Both the position numbers and the translations under genes were made by a program. The notes under the pieces are model-generated. The model saw only the letters and a program-made list of their open reading frames with translations. It made no database searches and was not told the origin of the DNA. A stretch of 64,000 bases of DNA, from the NCBI GenBank assembly GCA_046710535.1, contig JBKEHH010000007.1, positions 1 to 64,000 on the forward strand, given 5' to 3'. This DNA comes from CAWVSB01 sp046710535 (GTDB taxonomy: Bacteria; Pseudomonadota; Gammaproteobacteria; Pseudomonadales; CAWVSB01). Shown piece after piece: positions 41,277 to 49,915 of this stretch; position 1 is the stretch's first letter; each line of letters opens with the position of its first letter.

Positions 41277-42053
41277 TTATTTATTTTTCCATTTGGGTGC
41301 GCGTTTTTCAACGAATGCAGCTACGCCTTCTTTTTGATCTTCGCTATCCCAAAGTTTTACAAACTGTTGACGCTCAAGGGCAAAATTACTGGTAAGCGGA
41401 GTGGTACGTGCTGCCATGATTAATTCTTTGCAATAGCGCACAGACGTTGGGCTCTGCTTCGCGGCATTGCCTGCTAGCTTAATAGCATGCTCTAAGCCTT
41501 CGCCTTTACCGACCACTTCTGAGATTAAGCCTATAGCTAATGCTTTATCGGTTTTCAGGCGCTCGCCTAAAAGAATCATTCGTTTGGCCCATTGCTCACC
41601 AACCAACCAAGCTAGGTGTTGGCTGCCTAAGCCGCAGGGTAGTAGGCCAACAGCACATTCTGGCAAGGCCATTTGAGCGTGCTCTTCAGCAATGCGAACA
41701 TCGCAGGCTAGAGCAACTTCTAAACCACCACCCATGGCATAGCCGTTAATAGCAGCAATTGAGACACCTTGGTAATTGGCCAGAGTTTCAAAAGCTGAGC
41801 CAAATGCATAAGAGAAGTCGAATGATTTGGCTTTGTCGTCGTGATTAAAACGATTTAAGTCAGCCCCCGCTGAGAAGAATTTTTCGCCTTCGCCGGTAAT
41901 AACTAATGCGTAGTTATCAACGTCTGCATTGAGATCTTTAACAATGCTTTTAAGTTCCAATAAGCTCTCAGGTGTCCAAGTGTGAGCAGGTGGATTATTT
42001 AAAGTAACTACGGCTGTGTGGCCTTGCTTTTCTAATATCAGTGCGTCGCTCAT
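41277..42053 (-). CDS. Enoyl-CoA hydratase (methacrylyl-CoA hydratase role)
   Basis: 258 residues of the crotonase family with AAINGYAMGGGLEVALACDVR near residue 97 and MALPECAVGLLPCGLGSQHLA near 127; the two glutamates of these segments (GLEVALAC and LPECAVGL) are the catalytic pair. Its position between the acyl-CoA dehydrogenase and the 3-hydroxyisobutyryl-CoA hydrolase indicates hydration of methacrylyl-CoA. The start overlaps the upstream gene by four bases. Confidence 0.9.
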   Translation of the reverse strand: MSDALILEKQGHTAVVTLNNPPAHTWTPESLLELKSIVKDLNADVDNYALVITGEGEKFFSAGADLNRFNHDDKAKSFDFSYAFGSAFETLANYQGVSIAAINGYAMGGGLEVALACDVRIAEEHAQMALPECAVGLLPCGLGSQHLAWLVGEQWAKRMILLGERLKTDKALAIGLISEVVGKGEGLEHAIKLAGNAAKQSPTSVRYCKELIMAARTTPLTSNFALERQQFVKLWDSEDQKEGVAAFVEKRAPKWKNK

Positions 42054-43210
42054 CGGATTTCCTTGGTTGCATTTTCGGCTAATAGACGACGTGCCACGAT
42101 AACTCGCATCACTTCGTTAGTGCCTTCTAAAATTTGATGTACTCGGGTATCACGGAAAAACCGTTCAATTGGGTATTCGCGCAGATAGCCATAGCCGCCA
42201 TGTAATTGCAGTGCTTGATTACAGACTTCAAATCCCACATCGGTAGCAAAGCGTTTTGCCATGGCGCAGTAAGTGGTTTTATCTGGATGGTTGTTATCCA
42301 AATAGCTGGCGGCCATACGTACCATTTGGCGGGCGGCCACCAATTCGGTGGTCATGTCGGCTAGTTTAAATTGCAATGCTTGAAAGTTAGCTATTGCTTG
42401 GCCGAACTGTTTGCGCTCCAAAATATATTTCTGTGCATGGTCGATAGTCGTTTGCGCAGCCCCAATAGAACAGGTGGCAATATTAATCCGACCCCCGTCT
42501 AAACCTGACATGGCGAGTTTAAAGCCTTGTCCTTCAGCGCCAAGTAAGTTTTCTTTAGGTACTTTTACGTTATCAAACGAAATTGCACGGGTAGGTTGGC
42601 TGTTCCAGCCCATTTTGGCTTCGTTCTTACCGAACTCTATGCCGAGAGTGTCAGACGGAATGGCAAATGCACTGACGCCTTTAGGTCCAGCGTCGCCGGT
42701 GCGAGCCATCACCACTAATAACTCGGTGCTACCTGCGCCACTGATGAACATTTTACTACCATTAATAAGGTAATGGTCACCGTCTAACTTGGCGCTAGTT
42801 TGCAGTGAACCTGCATCGCTGCCGGCGTTAGGCTCGGTTAAGCAATATGAGGCTAATACTTGCCCGGCAGTAAGTTTACCTGCCCACTCAGTTTTAAATT
42901 CTGCTGTGCCCCAGCCGCATACCATCCATGTAGCCATATTATGAATAGAGATAAAGGCCGCAGTGGAAGTGCAAGCGCCGGCCAATTCTTCCAGAATAAT
43001 AGCGGCATCTAAACGGGACATGCCCATGCCGCCATCTTCTTCGGGGCTGTACATACCGCAAAAACCCAGCTCACCTGATTGCTTGATAACATCGACTGGA
43101 AAGAATTTTTCTTCATCCCATTTAGCGGCATTGGGGGCAAGTTCCCCCTCAGCAAAAAGCCTGGCGGCGTCTTGAAATGCTAGCTGATCTTCTGAAAGGG
43201 AAAAGTCCAT
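42050..43210 (-). CDS. Acyl-CoA dehydrogenase (isobutyryl-CoA dehydrogenase role)
   Basis: A 386-residue FAD acyl-CoA dehydrogenase: YCLTEPNAGSDAGSLQTSA near residue 121, MFISGAGSTELLVVMARTGD near 154, and the C-terminal QLHGGYGYLREYPIERFFRD and ILEGTNEVMRVIVAR with the catalytic glutamate region. It oxidises isobutyryl-CoA to methacrylyl-CoA as the entry step of the valine branch, by operon context. It shares a four-base overlap with the following hydratase gene. Confidence 0.9.
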   Translation of the reverse strand: MDFSLSEDQLAFQDAARLFAEGELAPNAAKWDEEKFFPVDVIKQSGELGFCGMYSPEEDGGMGMSRLDAAIILEELAGACTSTAAFISIHNMATWMVCGWGTAEFKTEWAGKLTAGQVLASYCLTEPNAGSDAGSLQTSAKLDGDHYLINGSKMFISGAGSTELLVVMARTGDAGPKGVSAFAIPSDTLGIEFGKNEAKMGWNSQPTRAISFDNVKVPKENLLGAEGQGFKLAMSGLDGGRINIATCSIGAAQTTIDHAQKYILERKQFGQAIANFQALQFKLADMTTELVAARQMVRMAASYLDNNHPDKTTYCAMAKRFATDVGFEVCNQALQLHGGYGYLREYPIERFFRDTRVHQILEGTNEVMRVIVARRLLAENATKEIR

Positions 43211-43231
43211 GAGCTTCCTTTTAGTTGTTTA

Positions 43232-44620
43232 CTATTTTAATTTTGCCATTACTGAACCAAATAATTCTTCATCAGAAGGTAATACTTTAGTTTTAGCTAA
43301 TGGTTTTGACACCCAAGTTTCGTTGACTAAGTCGCGCCAGGTGATATTGTCATTAATGCTATTGCCACCCCATGAACCGCAACCCAAGGAGAAGGTTTGA
43401 CGCATGCCATTCCATAAGTTACCGCTGTTTGAAGCCGATTGTGGTTGGTTAACCATTACCCGAGAAGTTTTGGTTTCGCTGGCTAGCTTTAAAATATTAT
43501 CATCATTAGTTGAGTAAATACCACAAGAGTGACCCTGGCCTTGATAGGCTTGAATATTGTTAGTTAGCGCAATCGCTTCATCAATATTACCTACTTTATA
43601 CAGCGCCATAGTGACCGAGAGTTTTTCACCCGAGAAAGGATGCGCTGGACCGTAACCTGTTTCAGGAACAATAAAAAATAGTCTGTCGGCAGGCATATCA
43701 ATGCCAGCCATAGTAGCGATTTTAGTCGCTTCTTGAGCCACAATAGCGGTGTTTAAATGGTCGTCTACCCAAATAGTATTTTGTAATTTGGTTTTGTCTT
43801 GGCCGTCTACTATGAATCCGCCTTGCGCTACTAGCTTGGCAAGCATGTCGTCATAGATTGTATCGAACAAAATAACCGAGTTGTCAGATGAGCAAGAAGC
43901 GGCTAAATCTAGAGTTTTAGAAATACGGATTTTTTCCGCTGCATCATCTAAGTCTGCAGTGTCATCAACCGTAATTACTGCATTGCCTACGCCAACTCCT
44001 AGCGCTGGTGTGCCGCTAGAATAGGCTGCCGATACCATGGCCCCGCCGCCAGTTGCCAAGATGCGGTCACATTGTTTCATCAACTCGTTAGTTAATGGTA
44101 ATGATGGTGTCTCTATACCAATGACTAAGTCGGCAGGTGCGCCCATGGCTTCAAGCGCTTCACGCATATAGTTACAGATCATGGTGTTAGTTAGTTTGGC
44201 GCGTGGGTGTGGTGCAATAATAATCGAGTTGCGACCTTTAACTGCCGAGATAGCTTTGATCACCGGCGTCGCTTCTGGGTTAGTTGAGGGTGATAGTGCG
44301 CCGATGACACCGACTGGTTTAGCAATTTTTACAATATTGCGTTCAGGTAGTTCTTCAATAATACCTACTGATTTGTCGTCAATAATATCCATTAAGGTAG
44401 CGCGAGTCTTTCTAAATATTTTTAGATACTTACCGTCATAGTTACCTAGTCGAGTTTCTTCCACCGCGAATTTAGCAATTTTCTCAGCAATTCCTGGTTT
44501 GGCAATAGACCACACCATAGCCTTAATCAACTCATCAACTTGCTGTTGGCTGTAGTGTTCTATTTGCGCTTGTGCCGCTCGGCTACGGGCAACTAATTCT
44601 GCCATCTGCTGCTGTTCCAT
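43232..44620 (-). CDS. Acylating aldehyde dehydrogenase (SauS/EutE-like), at the mmsA position
   Basis: 462 residues of the CoA-acylating aldehyde dehydrogenase branch related to EutE, the AdhE N-domain and sulfoacetaldehyde dehydrogenase SauS. Visible are GVIGALSPSTNPEATPVIKA near residue 103, ATGGGAMVSAAYSSGTPALGVGVGN near 192-216 (two stretches), the catalytic cysteine in LAASCSSDNSVI near 240, and LGCGSWGGNSINDN near 420. It is the first gene of the valine operon, where the classical methylmalonate semialdehyde dehydrogenase MmsA would be expected, and would yield propionyl-CoA. GGAG precedes the start. Alternatives are sulfoacetaldehyde or succinate semialdehyde as substrate. Confidence 0.82.
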   Translation of the reverse strand: MEQQQMAELVARSRAAQAQIEHYSQQQVDELIKAMVWSIAKPGIAEKIAKFAVEETRLGNYDGKYLKIFRKTRATLMDIIDDKSVGIIEELPERNIVKIAKPVGVIGALSPSTNPEATPVIKAISAVKGRNSIIIAPHPRAKLTNTMICNYMREALEAMGAPADLVIGIETPSLPLTNELMKQCDRILATGGGAMVSAAYSSGTPALGVGVGNAVITVDDTADLDDAAEKIRISKTLDLAASCSSDNSVILFDTIYDDMLAKLVAQGGFIVDGQDKTKLQNTIWVDDHLNTAIVAQEATKIATMAGIDMPADRLFFIVPETGYGPAHPFSGEKLSVTMALYKVGNIDEAIALTNNIQAYQGQGHSCGIYSTNDDNILKLASETKTSRVMVNQPQSASNSGNLWNGMRQTFSLGCGSWGGNSINDNITWRDLVNETWVSKPLAKTKVLPSDEELFGSVMAKLK

Positions 44621-44720
44621 GGTGTGCTCCTAAACTCTGTTGGTGCTAAAAATTGGCTAATCATCGTAATATTTTTAAGGTCGCAAGCATAGCCTTAGCG
44701 TGGCATGGTGCAAATTGAGT

Positions 44721-44745
44721 ATATTGTCTTTATGATGGACAATAT
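44721..44745. promoter_or_regulatory. Inverted repeat between the valine operon and the mmsR-like gene
   Basis: ATATTGTC (44721-44728) and GACAATAT (44738-44745) form perfect 8-bp arms with a 9-base spacer, in the 193-base intergenic region of two divergent genes. The position suits an operator for the AraC-type regulator or another controller. Confidence 0.55.
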
Positions 44746-44813
44746 TGCTGATTTTATGCGACTTAGCTTATTTCGATAATTTCACATAACTTTCTGATTA
44801 ATATAGATTAATT

Positions 44814-45686
44814 ATGCAGATTACATCTAACTGGCCATTGCCAGCTGAAGGTATTCGGTTTTTGGTGCCACAATTTTTACAAAATTGGTTACAGCAAAGC
44901 CCGTTGACACGTGACTTGTATCCTATTGCCTTGGGATATTATCCGGTTGCTATCAACCATGTGATGAACCGGAGTAGTCATGATAATCATTTGCTGATGT
45001 ATTGCACCCAGGGCAAAGGCTGGGTAACCGCAGCTGATCAAAGCTTTCAAGTTACTGCTGGCGATGTGTTTTGTCTGCCTCGGGGTGTGGCGCATTCTTA
45101 TGGCGCTGATAATAGCGACCCGTGGACCATTTATTGGGTGCATTACAATGGCGCTTTAAGCCATGACTATAATCAGTTTCTTGCTGGTGATAGCACCGTG
45201 GTTCATGTAGGGATTCAGCCTCGCTTACGGGCTGACTTTGAGGCGCTATTTAGTCTGCGCAAAGCCGGTTATTCTAGCGTCGAGTTTGTGCATGGCGCTT
45301 GCCAGTTAAAGCAGATGCTTAGCTACGTCGCAGTGCTCGCTAAACGCAGCTTATCAAGGCAGGGCCGGTTTAACTTAGATGATATTGAAGAGTTAATGGC
45401 GCTGCACATTCATAGCAGTCTCGATCTAGCATCGTTAGCAGCCCAAGCCCAGCTATCTAAATATCATTTCTCACGCAAGTTTAAACAGCTGACGGGGCAT
45501 TCGCCAATTCAGCATTTTTTGCATTTAAAAATTCAGCACGCTTGCCTATTGTTAGACACTAGCGACAATAGTATTAAGCAAATAGCGGGTGAAGTAGGTT
45601 ACAGCGATGCTTATTACTTTTCGCGTCTTTTTAAGCAGGTTATGGGGGTATCGCCAAGTGGATATCGCAGTAAGTTAAAGGTTTAA
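44814..45686 (+). CDS. mmsR: AraC family regulator, MmsR-like
   Basis: 290 residues: an N-terminal cupin-type AraC_binding domain (MYCTQGKGWVTAADQSF near residue 62, GDVFCLPRGVAHSYGAD near 84) and a C-terminal AraC domain with two helix-turn-helix units (LASLAAQAQLSKYHFSRKFK and IAGEVGYSDAYYFSRLFKQ). It is divergent from the valine operon, as mmsR is in Pseudomonas aeruginosa, where the AraC-type MmsR activates mmsAB. Regulation of the valine genes is inferred from this layout. It is also upstream of the DUF1214/DUF1254 genes in the same direction. Confidence 0.8.
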   Translation: MQITSNWPLPAEGIRFLVPQFLQNWLQQSPLTRDLYPIALGYYPVAINHVMNRSSHDNHLLMYCTQGKGWVTAADQSFQVTAGDVFCLPRGVAHSYGADNSDPWTIYWVHYNGALSHDYNQFLAGDSTVVHVGIQPRLRADFEALFSLRKAGYSSVEFVHGACQLKQMLSYVAVLAKRSLSRQGRFNLDDIEELMALHIHSSLDLASLAAQAQLSKYHFSRKFKQLTGHSPIQHFLHLKIQHACLLLDTSDNSIKQIAGEVGYSDAYYFSRLFKQVMGVSPSGYRSKLKV

Positions 45687-45751
45687 TTCCTATATCGATA
45701 ACTATTGCGCTGCTAGGATTAAAGCGAGCATATTTAACCAAAGAGAGTGTC

Positions 45752-46351
45752 ATGCTAATAATAAAAATTACCGTTGCGCTATTGTTAAGCGCTAGCTTAT
45801 CAATCGTGTTGTTTCTGGTGCAGTTAAAAAGTAGCAGTGGCTTTGGTAGCGTTAGCAATGGTGACTGGACTACCAGTCTTGATACTGGCTCTGAAAATGC
45901 TGGTGTTATGCAAAAGGCTGCGGTGGCTATAAGTGGTTTGTTGGCATCAAAGCGCGAAAGCTCGATTTATTATCGCTTGTCGGCAATTGACGGCAAGCCG
46001 CTAACTGTTAATTGCAGCTATCGAATAGAAGGCAATGACTATGATGCTAACTGGTGGAGTATTACAGCCTATGGATGGGATAATTATTTACTGCCAAATG
46101 AACTAAAGCGATATTCATATAATAACGACAATTTAACGCGCGACGACAGCGGCAATTGGTCAGTGCAGGTAAGCGCAAAGTCACAAGGCGGCGACTGGTT
46201 GCCCATTGGCCCTGCCGGTGGCGATGACTGGAAAAATTTTAGTGATCATGATTTTGATTTACTGTTGCGCCTATACACGCCGGGAATTGCTTATTTACAA
46301 GCGCCTGATATCGCAGCGCTGCCCAAAGTAGTTGAAGAGGGTTGTTCATGA
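45752..46351 (+). CDS. DUF1214 domain protein
   Basis: 199 residues with an N-terminal signal or anchor (IIKITVALLLSASLSIVLFL) and a DUF1214 domain in the exported part: YRLSAIDGKPLTVNCSYRIEG near residue 72, ANWWSITAYGWDNYLLPN near 91, and LLLRLYTPGIAYLQAPD near 170. DUF1214 is usually the C-terminal partner of DUF1254; here the DUF1254 protein is encoded by the next gene, whose start overlaps this stop. Function of the family is not established. Confidence 0.78.
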   Translation: MLIIKITVALLLSASLSIVLFLVQLKSSSGFGSVSNGDWTTSLDTGSENAGVMQKAAVAISGLLASKRESSIYYRLSAIDGKPLTVNCSYRIEGNDYDANWWSITAYGWDNYLLPNELKRYSYNNDNLTRDDSGNWSVQVSAKSQGGDWLPIGPAGGDDWKNFSDHDFDLLLRLYTPGIAYLQAPDIAALPKVVEEGCS

Positions 46352-46881
46352 ATAAGATTAAGTGGTTAGTCGCGATTCTTCTTTTGGCATGGGTGGGCCA
46401 GTATGGGGTTGCAATGCTGGCACCCAATTTGATTATGCAAGCTCTGTATCGGGCTGTGGTTGATCTTAGCGGCGAAAATAATTTTGCGCTGACACCATTG
46501 CCAGATGAGACCACGAGAGGCGTAGTGCGGCCTAGCCCAGATTTATTTTACGGTATTTGTGCTTACAATGTTGAGAGTGGTCCAGTGTCCATTGAAGCCT
46601 TAGTACCGGAAAAATATTGGTCAATGCAGTTTTACCAAATAAATACCGATAACTTCAGTAGTTTTAGCAATCAGCGAGATGAGTCTTACAGGGTAAATAC
46701 CACAGCTAAGATTACCTTAATAAATGCAAGTGATGACGCCAGTAACTATCAAGGAGACGTGGTGCGGTCACCAACAGACAAAGGAGTGATGTTGATAAGG
46801 GTTTCGGCAATTGGTGATCAAGCGCAGCAGATGGCTGCGCTAAACTTAACTCGGTGTAGTGTCGCCGTTGATACTGAATAA
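46348..46881 (+). CDS. DUF1254 domain protein
   Basis: About 177 residues with an N-terminal hydrophobic helix (WLVAILLLAWVGQYGVAML) and a domain resembling DUF1254: RPSPDLFYGICAYNVESGPV near residue 55, SMQFYQINTDNFSS near 90. The ATG at 46348 overlaps the DUF1214 stop (ATGA) and has GAGGG upstream, so the two are co-translated. In many bacteria the two domains form one protein with DUF1254 first; here they are split and in reverse gene order. Role unknown. Confidence 0.7.
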   Translation: MNKIKWLVAILLLAWVGQYGVAMLAPNLIMQALYRAVVDLSGENNFALTPLPDETTRGVVRPSPDLFYGICAYNVESGPVSIEALVPEKYWSMQFYQINTDNFSSFSNQRDESYRVNTTAKITLINASDDASNYQGDVVRSPTDKGVMLIRVSAIGDQAQQMAALNLTRCSVAVDTE

Positions 46882-46908
46882 AATAATTAACAGTGGTGAG
46901 TAGCGAGG

Positions 46909-48129
46909 ATGAATTTTGTTGTCTATGCAATTCCAGTTTTTATTTTGATGATAGCTATTGAATGGATTTGGGATAAGCGCCAAGAAAACAACTACTATCG
47001 ACTTAACGATACGGTTAATAGCCTCAGCATGGGAATACTGAGCACTACCAGTCGGTTAGTTTTTATTGATATTAGTGGGCGTGCATTTACGCTGTTACAG
47101 CAGCATTTTTCTATTGCCACTTGGGGTGAGGTCAATTAGTGGATGATTATCGTTGCCTTCGTCTTCTATGATTTCTGCTATTACTGGTTTCACCGTATAA
47201 GTCATGAGAAAAGTATTTTTTGGGCGTCCCATGTGGCTCATCATCAAAGTGAAGAATATAACTTAAGCACCGCATTGCGACAAACCAGCGCCAGCTTTTG
47301 GTTGGCGTGGGTTTTTTATGCGCCATGTTTTATATTGGGTATACCGGCGGAGCTTTTGGTCAGCGTGGCCAGTGCTAATTTGATTTATCAGTTCTGGGTG
47401 CATAAGCGCTATGTGCCACAGCCAGGGTGGTTTGAGAAAATATTTGTGAGCCCGTCAAATCATCGCGTGCATCATGCGCGTAATCCAGAATATATCGATA
47501 AGAATTATGATGGTATTTTTATTATTTTTGATCGAATATTTGGCACCTATCTGCCCGAGCGTAAAGATTTGGCGGTAGATTTTGGTATTACCCGCGGCTT
47601 GAATAGTTGGAATCCATTGTGGGCTAACCTGCATGTATATGTCGGGATGATAAAAGACAGCATTGCTACTCCGCGCTGGGCAGATAAATTGCGGGTATGG
47701 GTTGGCGCCACCGGCTTTGTCGCGCCGGGTATTGTGAAGACTCCGGTTCAGGCTGGTAATTCGTATAATCCACCGTTATCAGTGGCACAGGAAACCTATG
47801 TAATTGTGCAGTTTGTATTGGTCTCTATGCTGTCTACTGCCATGTTATATAGTCAAGTAAGCTTTGATATCTTATTGATATTATTTGCTTTTTTACTGCT
47901 GTATCTGGTTTCAATTGGCTGGATTATAGATGGCAAGCACTACACTATCGAATGGCTCAGAATGGCTCAGAATGGCTCAGAATGGCTCAGAATGGCCGTA
48001 GGGCTAGGCTTGTTATTCACAGAGCCTGCCCAGCAATTATTAACTGTGTTGACGGCCGCATTAGTGGTTAACTTGCTATGGCTGATTTACTTGCAGCGAC
48101 AGAAAAACGCTACTTTGGTCAATATTTAG
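46909..48129 (+). pseudogene. Sterol desaturase / fatty acid hydroxylase family gene interrupted by an amber codon
   Basis: One continuous frame of 406 codons is interrupted by TAG at 47137-47139 (codon 77). Before it is an N-terminal membrane segment (YAIPVFILMIAIEWIW). After it come the complete di-iron histidine boxes FHRISH, HVAHH and NHRVHHARN and further helices, as in membrane-bound sterol desaturase-superfamily hydroxylases. The domain continues across the stop without a frameshift. An ATG four bases after the stop (47143) could restart translation and give a 328-residue protein that still has all histidine boxes. Near the C-terminus a 10-bp tandem repeat adds ten residues. Either a young pseudogene or a gene expressed by re-initiation or read-through. 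Confidence 0.8.
47951..47996 (+). repeat. Decanucleotide tandem repeat inside the desaturase gene
   Basis: Four exact copies of AATGGCTCAG (47951-47990) plus a partial AATGGC. Translated in frame it gives EWLRMAQNGS followed by EWLRMA. Removing three units (30 bp) restores a simple EWLRMAVG, so the present allele looks like a +3 expansion. Because ten is not a multiple of three, gain or loss of one or two units would shift the frame. Confidence 0.95.
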
Positions 48130-48191
48130 GTTTATTGAGGGTGTTTTTTAGCCGTCCATGTGCTTGAATTTAAGCCATTGATAAAGCACAG

Positions 48192-49151
48192 GTGAAGAAT
48201 AATAACTGCCTTGCTGAATTTAATTTCCAAAAGGGATTGGTGGACGGTATATACAAGCTGCAATATAGCGATTCTAGCAAAAATGTTTGGTTGACTGGTG
48301 ACAAATTGAGCGTAGGGTCTGCCAACTCAAACGGTATCGCTGTGAGTGGTTCTGGGGTTGGGGAGCATCATGCTGATGTACGGGTTAATGGCGATAAAAT
48401 CACCCTGTGTCCGATAGCTGGTTGTACTACGACGGTTAATGGCGCAAAAGTTAACGCCAACAGAGACTTGCAGGTTGAAAATATCATGTCTTTTGCCAAT
48501 GTGGGCATGAAATTAATACTGCCTGTGGAGCAAGCTATCGGTGAGGCTGTAAAATCAACTCCCAAGGCACCAGATGCTAAAGTAAACCCTGAGTAAACCT
48601 GGCAAATTTTTGGCGCAGCAAAGCAAACCAAGAGTATCGTTGGTACAATAGTTGTCGGCCGTTCACCTGACTGCAGTATCACTTTTTCCCATGAACGCTT
48701 ATCTCGTCGTCATGCTCAGTTTCATGAGTCTGATGGGGGTTTTTGGATTACCGATTTAGAGTCACCTAATGGCACTTTTGTTAATGGAAAACGGCTAGCG
48801 GCAGTTGAGCGCTTAAAAGATGGCGACAATATCTCTTTTGAAAAGCTGAAGTTTGTGGTTAACGCGCAAGCCCAAATGAGTTCAGCGGTTGCTGAAGACG
48901 AAGACGATGTCGGCAAAACTGTTGTCGGTTCAGCAATTAATTCTGAAGCGATCAAAAAAGCCCAAGCTGAACTAGTGAAAAGAAAGCGTCTGCAAGACGC
49001 TGAGCTAAAAATGGTGTCACAGCAAAATTTATAGTCTCAAGCTAAACTTAGGCCAGAAGCAGAAGGCGATGTCTCAAATATGATGATCATTGTGATAGTA
49101 GCAGTGGCTGTAGTGGCTGTTGCAGAAATCGCCGCAGTGGTATTAATGTAA
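48192..49151 (+). pseudogene. Two-FHA-domain membrane protein gene with two in-frame stops
   Basis: A single frame of 319 codons reads from a GTG at 48192 to a TAA at 49149 but is broken by TAA at 48594-48596 (codon 135) and TAG at 49032-49034 (codon 281). The first part is a weak FHA-like domain (LSVGSANSNGIAVSGSGVGE). After the first stop comes a textbook FHA phosphothreonine-binding domain with VVGRSPDCSITF, HERLSRRHAQFH and DLESPNGTFVNGK. After the second stop is a C-terminal membrane helix (MMIIVIVAVAVVAVAEIAAV). No frameshift is present. The start has no clear ribosome-binding site. Likely a recent pseudogene. Confidence 0.8.
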
Positions 49152-49170
49152 GCCTATTTTTCACCTTGTG

Positions 49171-49800
49171 CTATGCACTGTAGGCGCGCATAAAAACCTC
49201 AACGCAAGATTTCAAATAAGCCGCAGTCTTCTTTTTAGTAGGTGGGCGCATATTAAATAGCAGCATTTGGTGCGCATCTGCTTTAATCATAAAGGTAAAT
49301 TGTCTAGCGGCAGCGTCAACATCTTCAATGTTTAAACTACCAAGCCTATTTTGACTTTCGAGATAATTAGTAACTAGTTTGTTGATTTTTTGCGGACCAT
49401 TTTCGTAAAACAGTTTGCTAAGAGTGGGGTGTGTGGGCGCAGTTGCGGCACATAGTCGAAACATTTTTATCGGTTCGTCAGATGTCAGTAAATCGTTCAA
49501 GTGCACCGCCAAATCAAGCATCATAGCTTCGCAAGAGATATTGCGAGCAAAAAACTCTTCGGTTAAGTCGAACTCCTGTACTTTGTCTTCAATTGCAGCG
49601 CCAAACAGCGCTTCTTTTGACTGAAAATGGCTATAAACCGTCTGTTTGGATACATCGGCCGAATTGGCAATATCATCCATAGTGGTGGAATCAAAACCTT
49701 GCTCCATGAACAGTTCGGCCGCCGCAGCAATAATCGCGCTGCGTTTGACTTGGCTTTTACTTCTGCCTTTGGAAGAGGTCTTTTTATTATCATTTGTCAT
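49171..49800 (-). CDS. TetR family regulator of the adjacent RND pump
   Basis: 209 residues. A lysine/serine-rich leader is followed by a TetR DNA-binding domain with TTMDDIANSADVSKQTVYSHF near residues 40-60, and a C-terminal TetR_C domain. It is divergent from an RND adaptor/pump pair with a palindrome (49823-49837) between them, the standard layout for an efflux repressor of the AcrR type. Ligand unknown. Confidence 0.88.
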   Translation of the reverse strand: MTNDNKKTSSKGRSKSQVKRSAIIAAAAELFMEQGFDSTTMDDIANSADVSKQTVYSHFQSKEALFGAAIEDKVQEFDLTEEFFARNISCEAMMLDLAVHLNDLLTSDEPIKMFRLCAATAPTHPTLSKLFYENGPQKINKLVTNYLESQNRLGSLNIEDVDAAARQFTFMIKADAHQMLLFNMRPPTKKKTAAYLKSCVEVFMRAYSA

Positions 49801-49822
49801 TGCAATAAGCTTTATTTATCAT

Positions 49823-49837
49823 ACTAGACCGTCTAGT
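49823..49837. promoter_or_regulatory. Palindromic operator between tetR and the RND operon
   Basis: ACTAGAC-C-GTCTAGT is a perfect 15-bp odd palindrome, 23 bases upstream of the tetR ATG and 79 bases before the adaptor start. Position and symmetry fit a TetR-type operator controlling both directions. Confidence 0.7.
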
Positions 49838-49915
49838 TTAGTATTTGTTGATCTTATTTGCACCCCAGCCCGTAATTAAGTGGCATTTAGGTCGAATACA
49901 TTTTAGGAGTTACCG

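Noticed and set aside
46909..49151. Genome-wide stop-codon reassignment as the explanation for in-frame stops
   Set aside because: Both TAG and TAA are interrupted here, while many intact genes in the window end normally in TAG, TAA or TGA.
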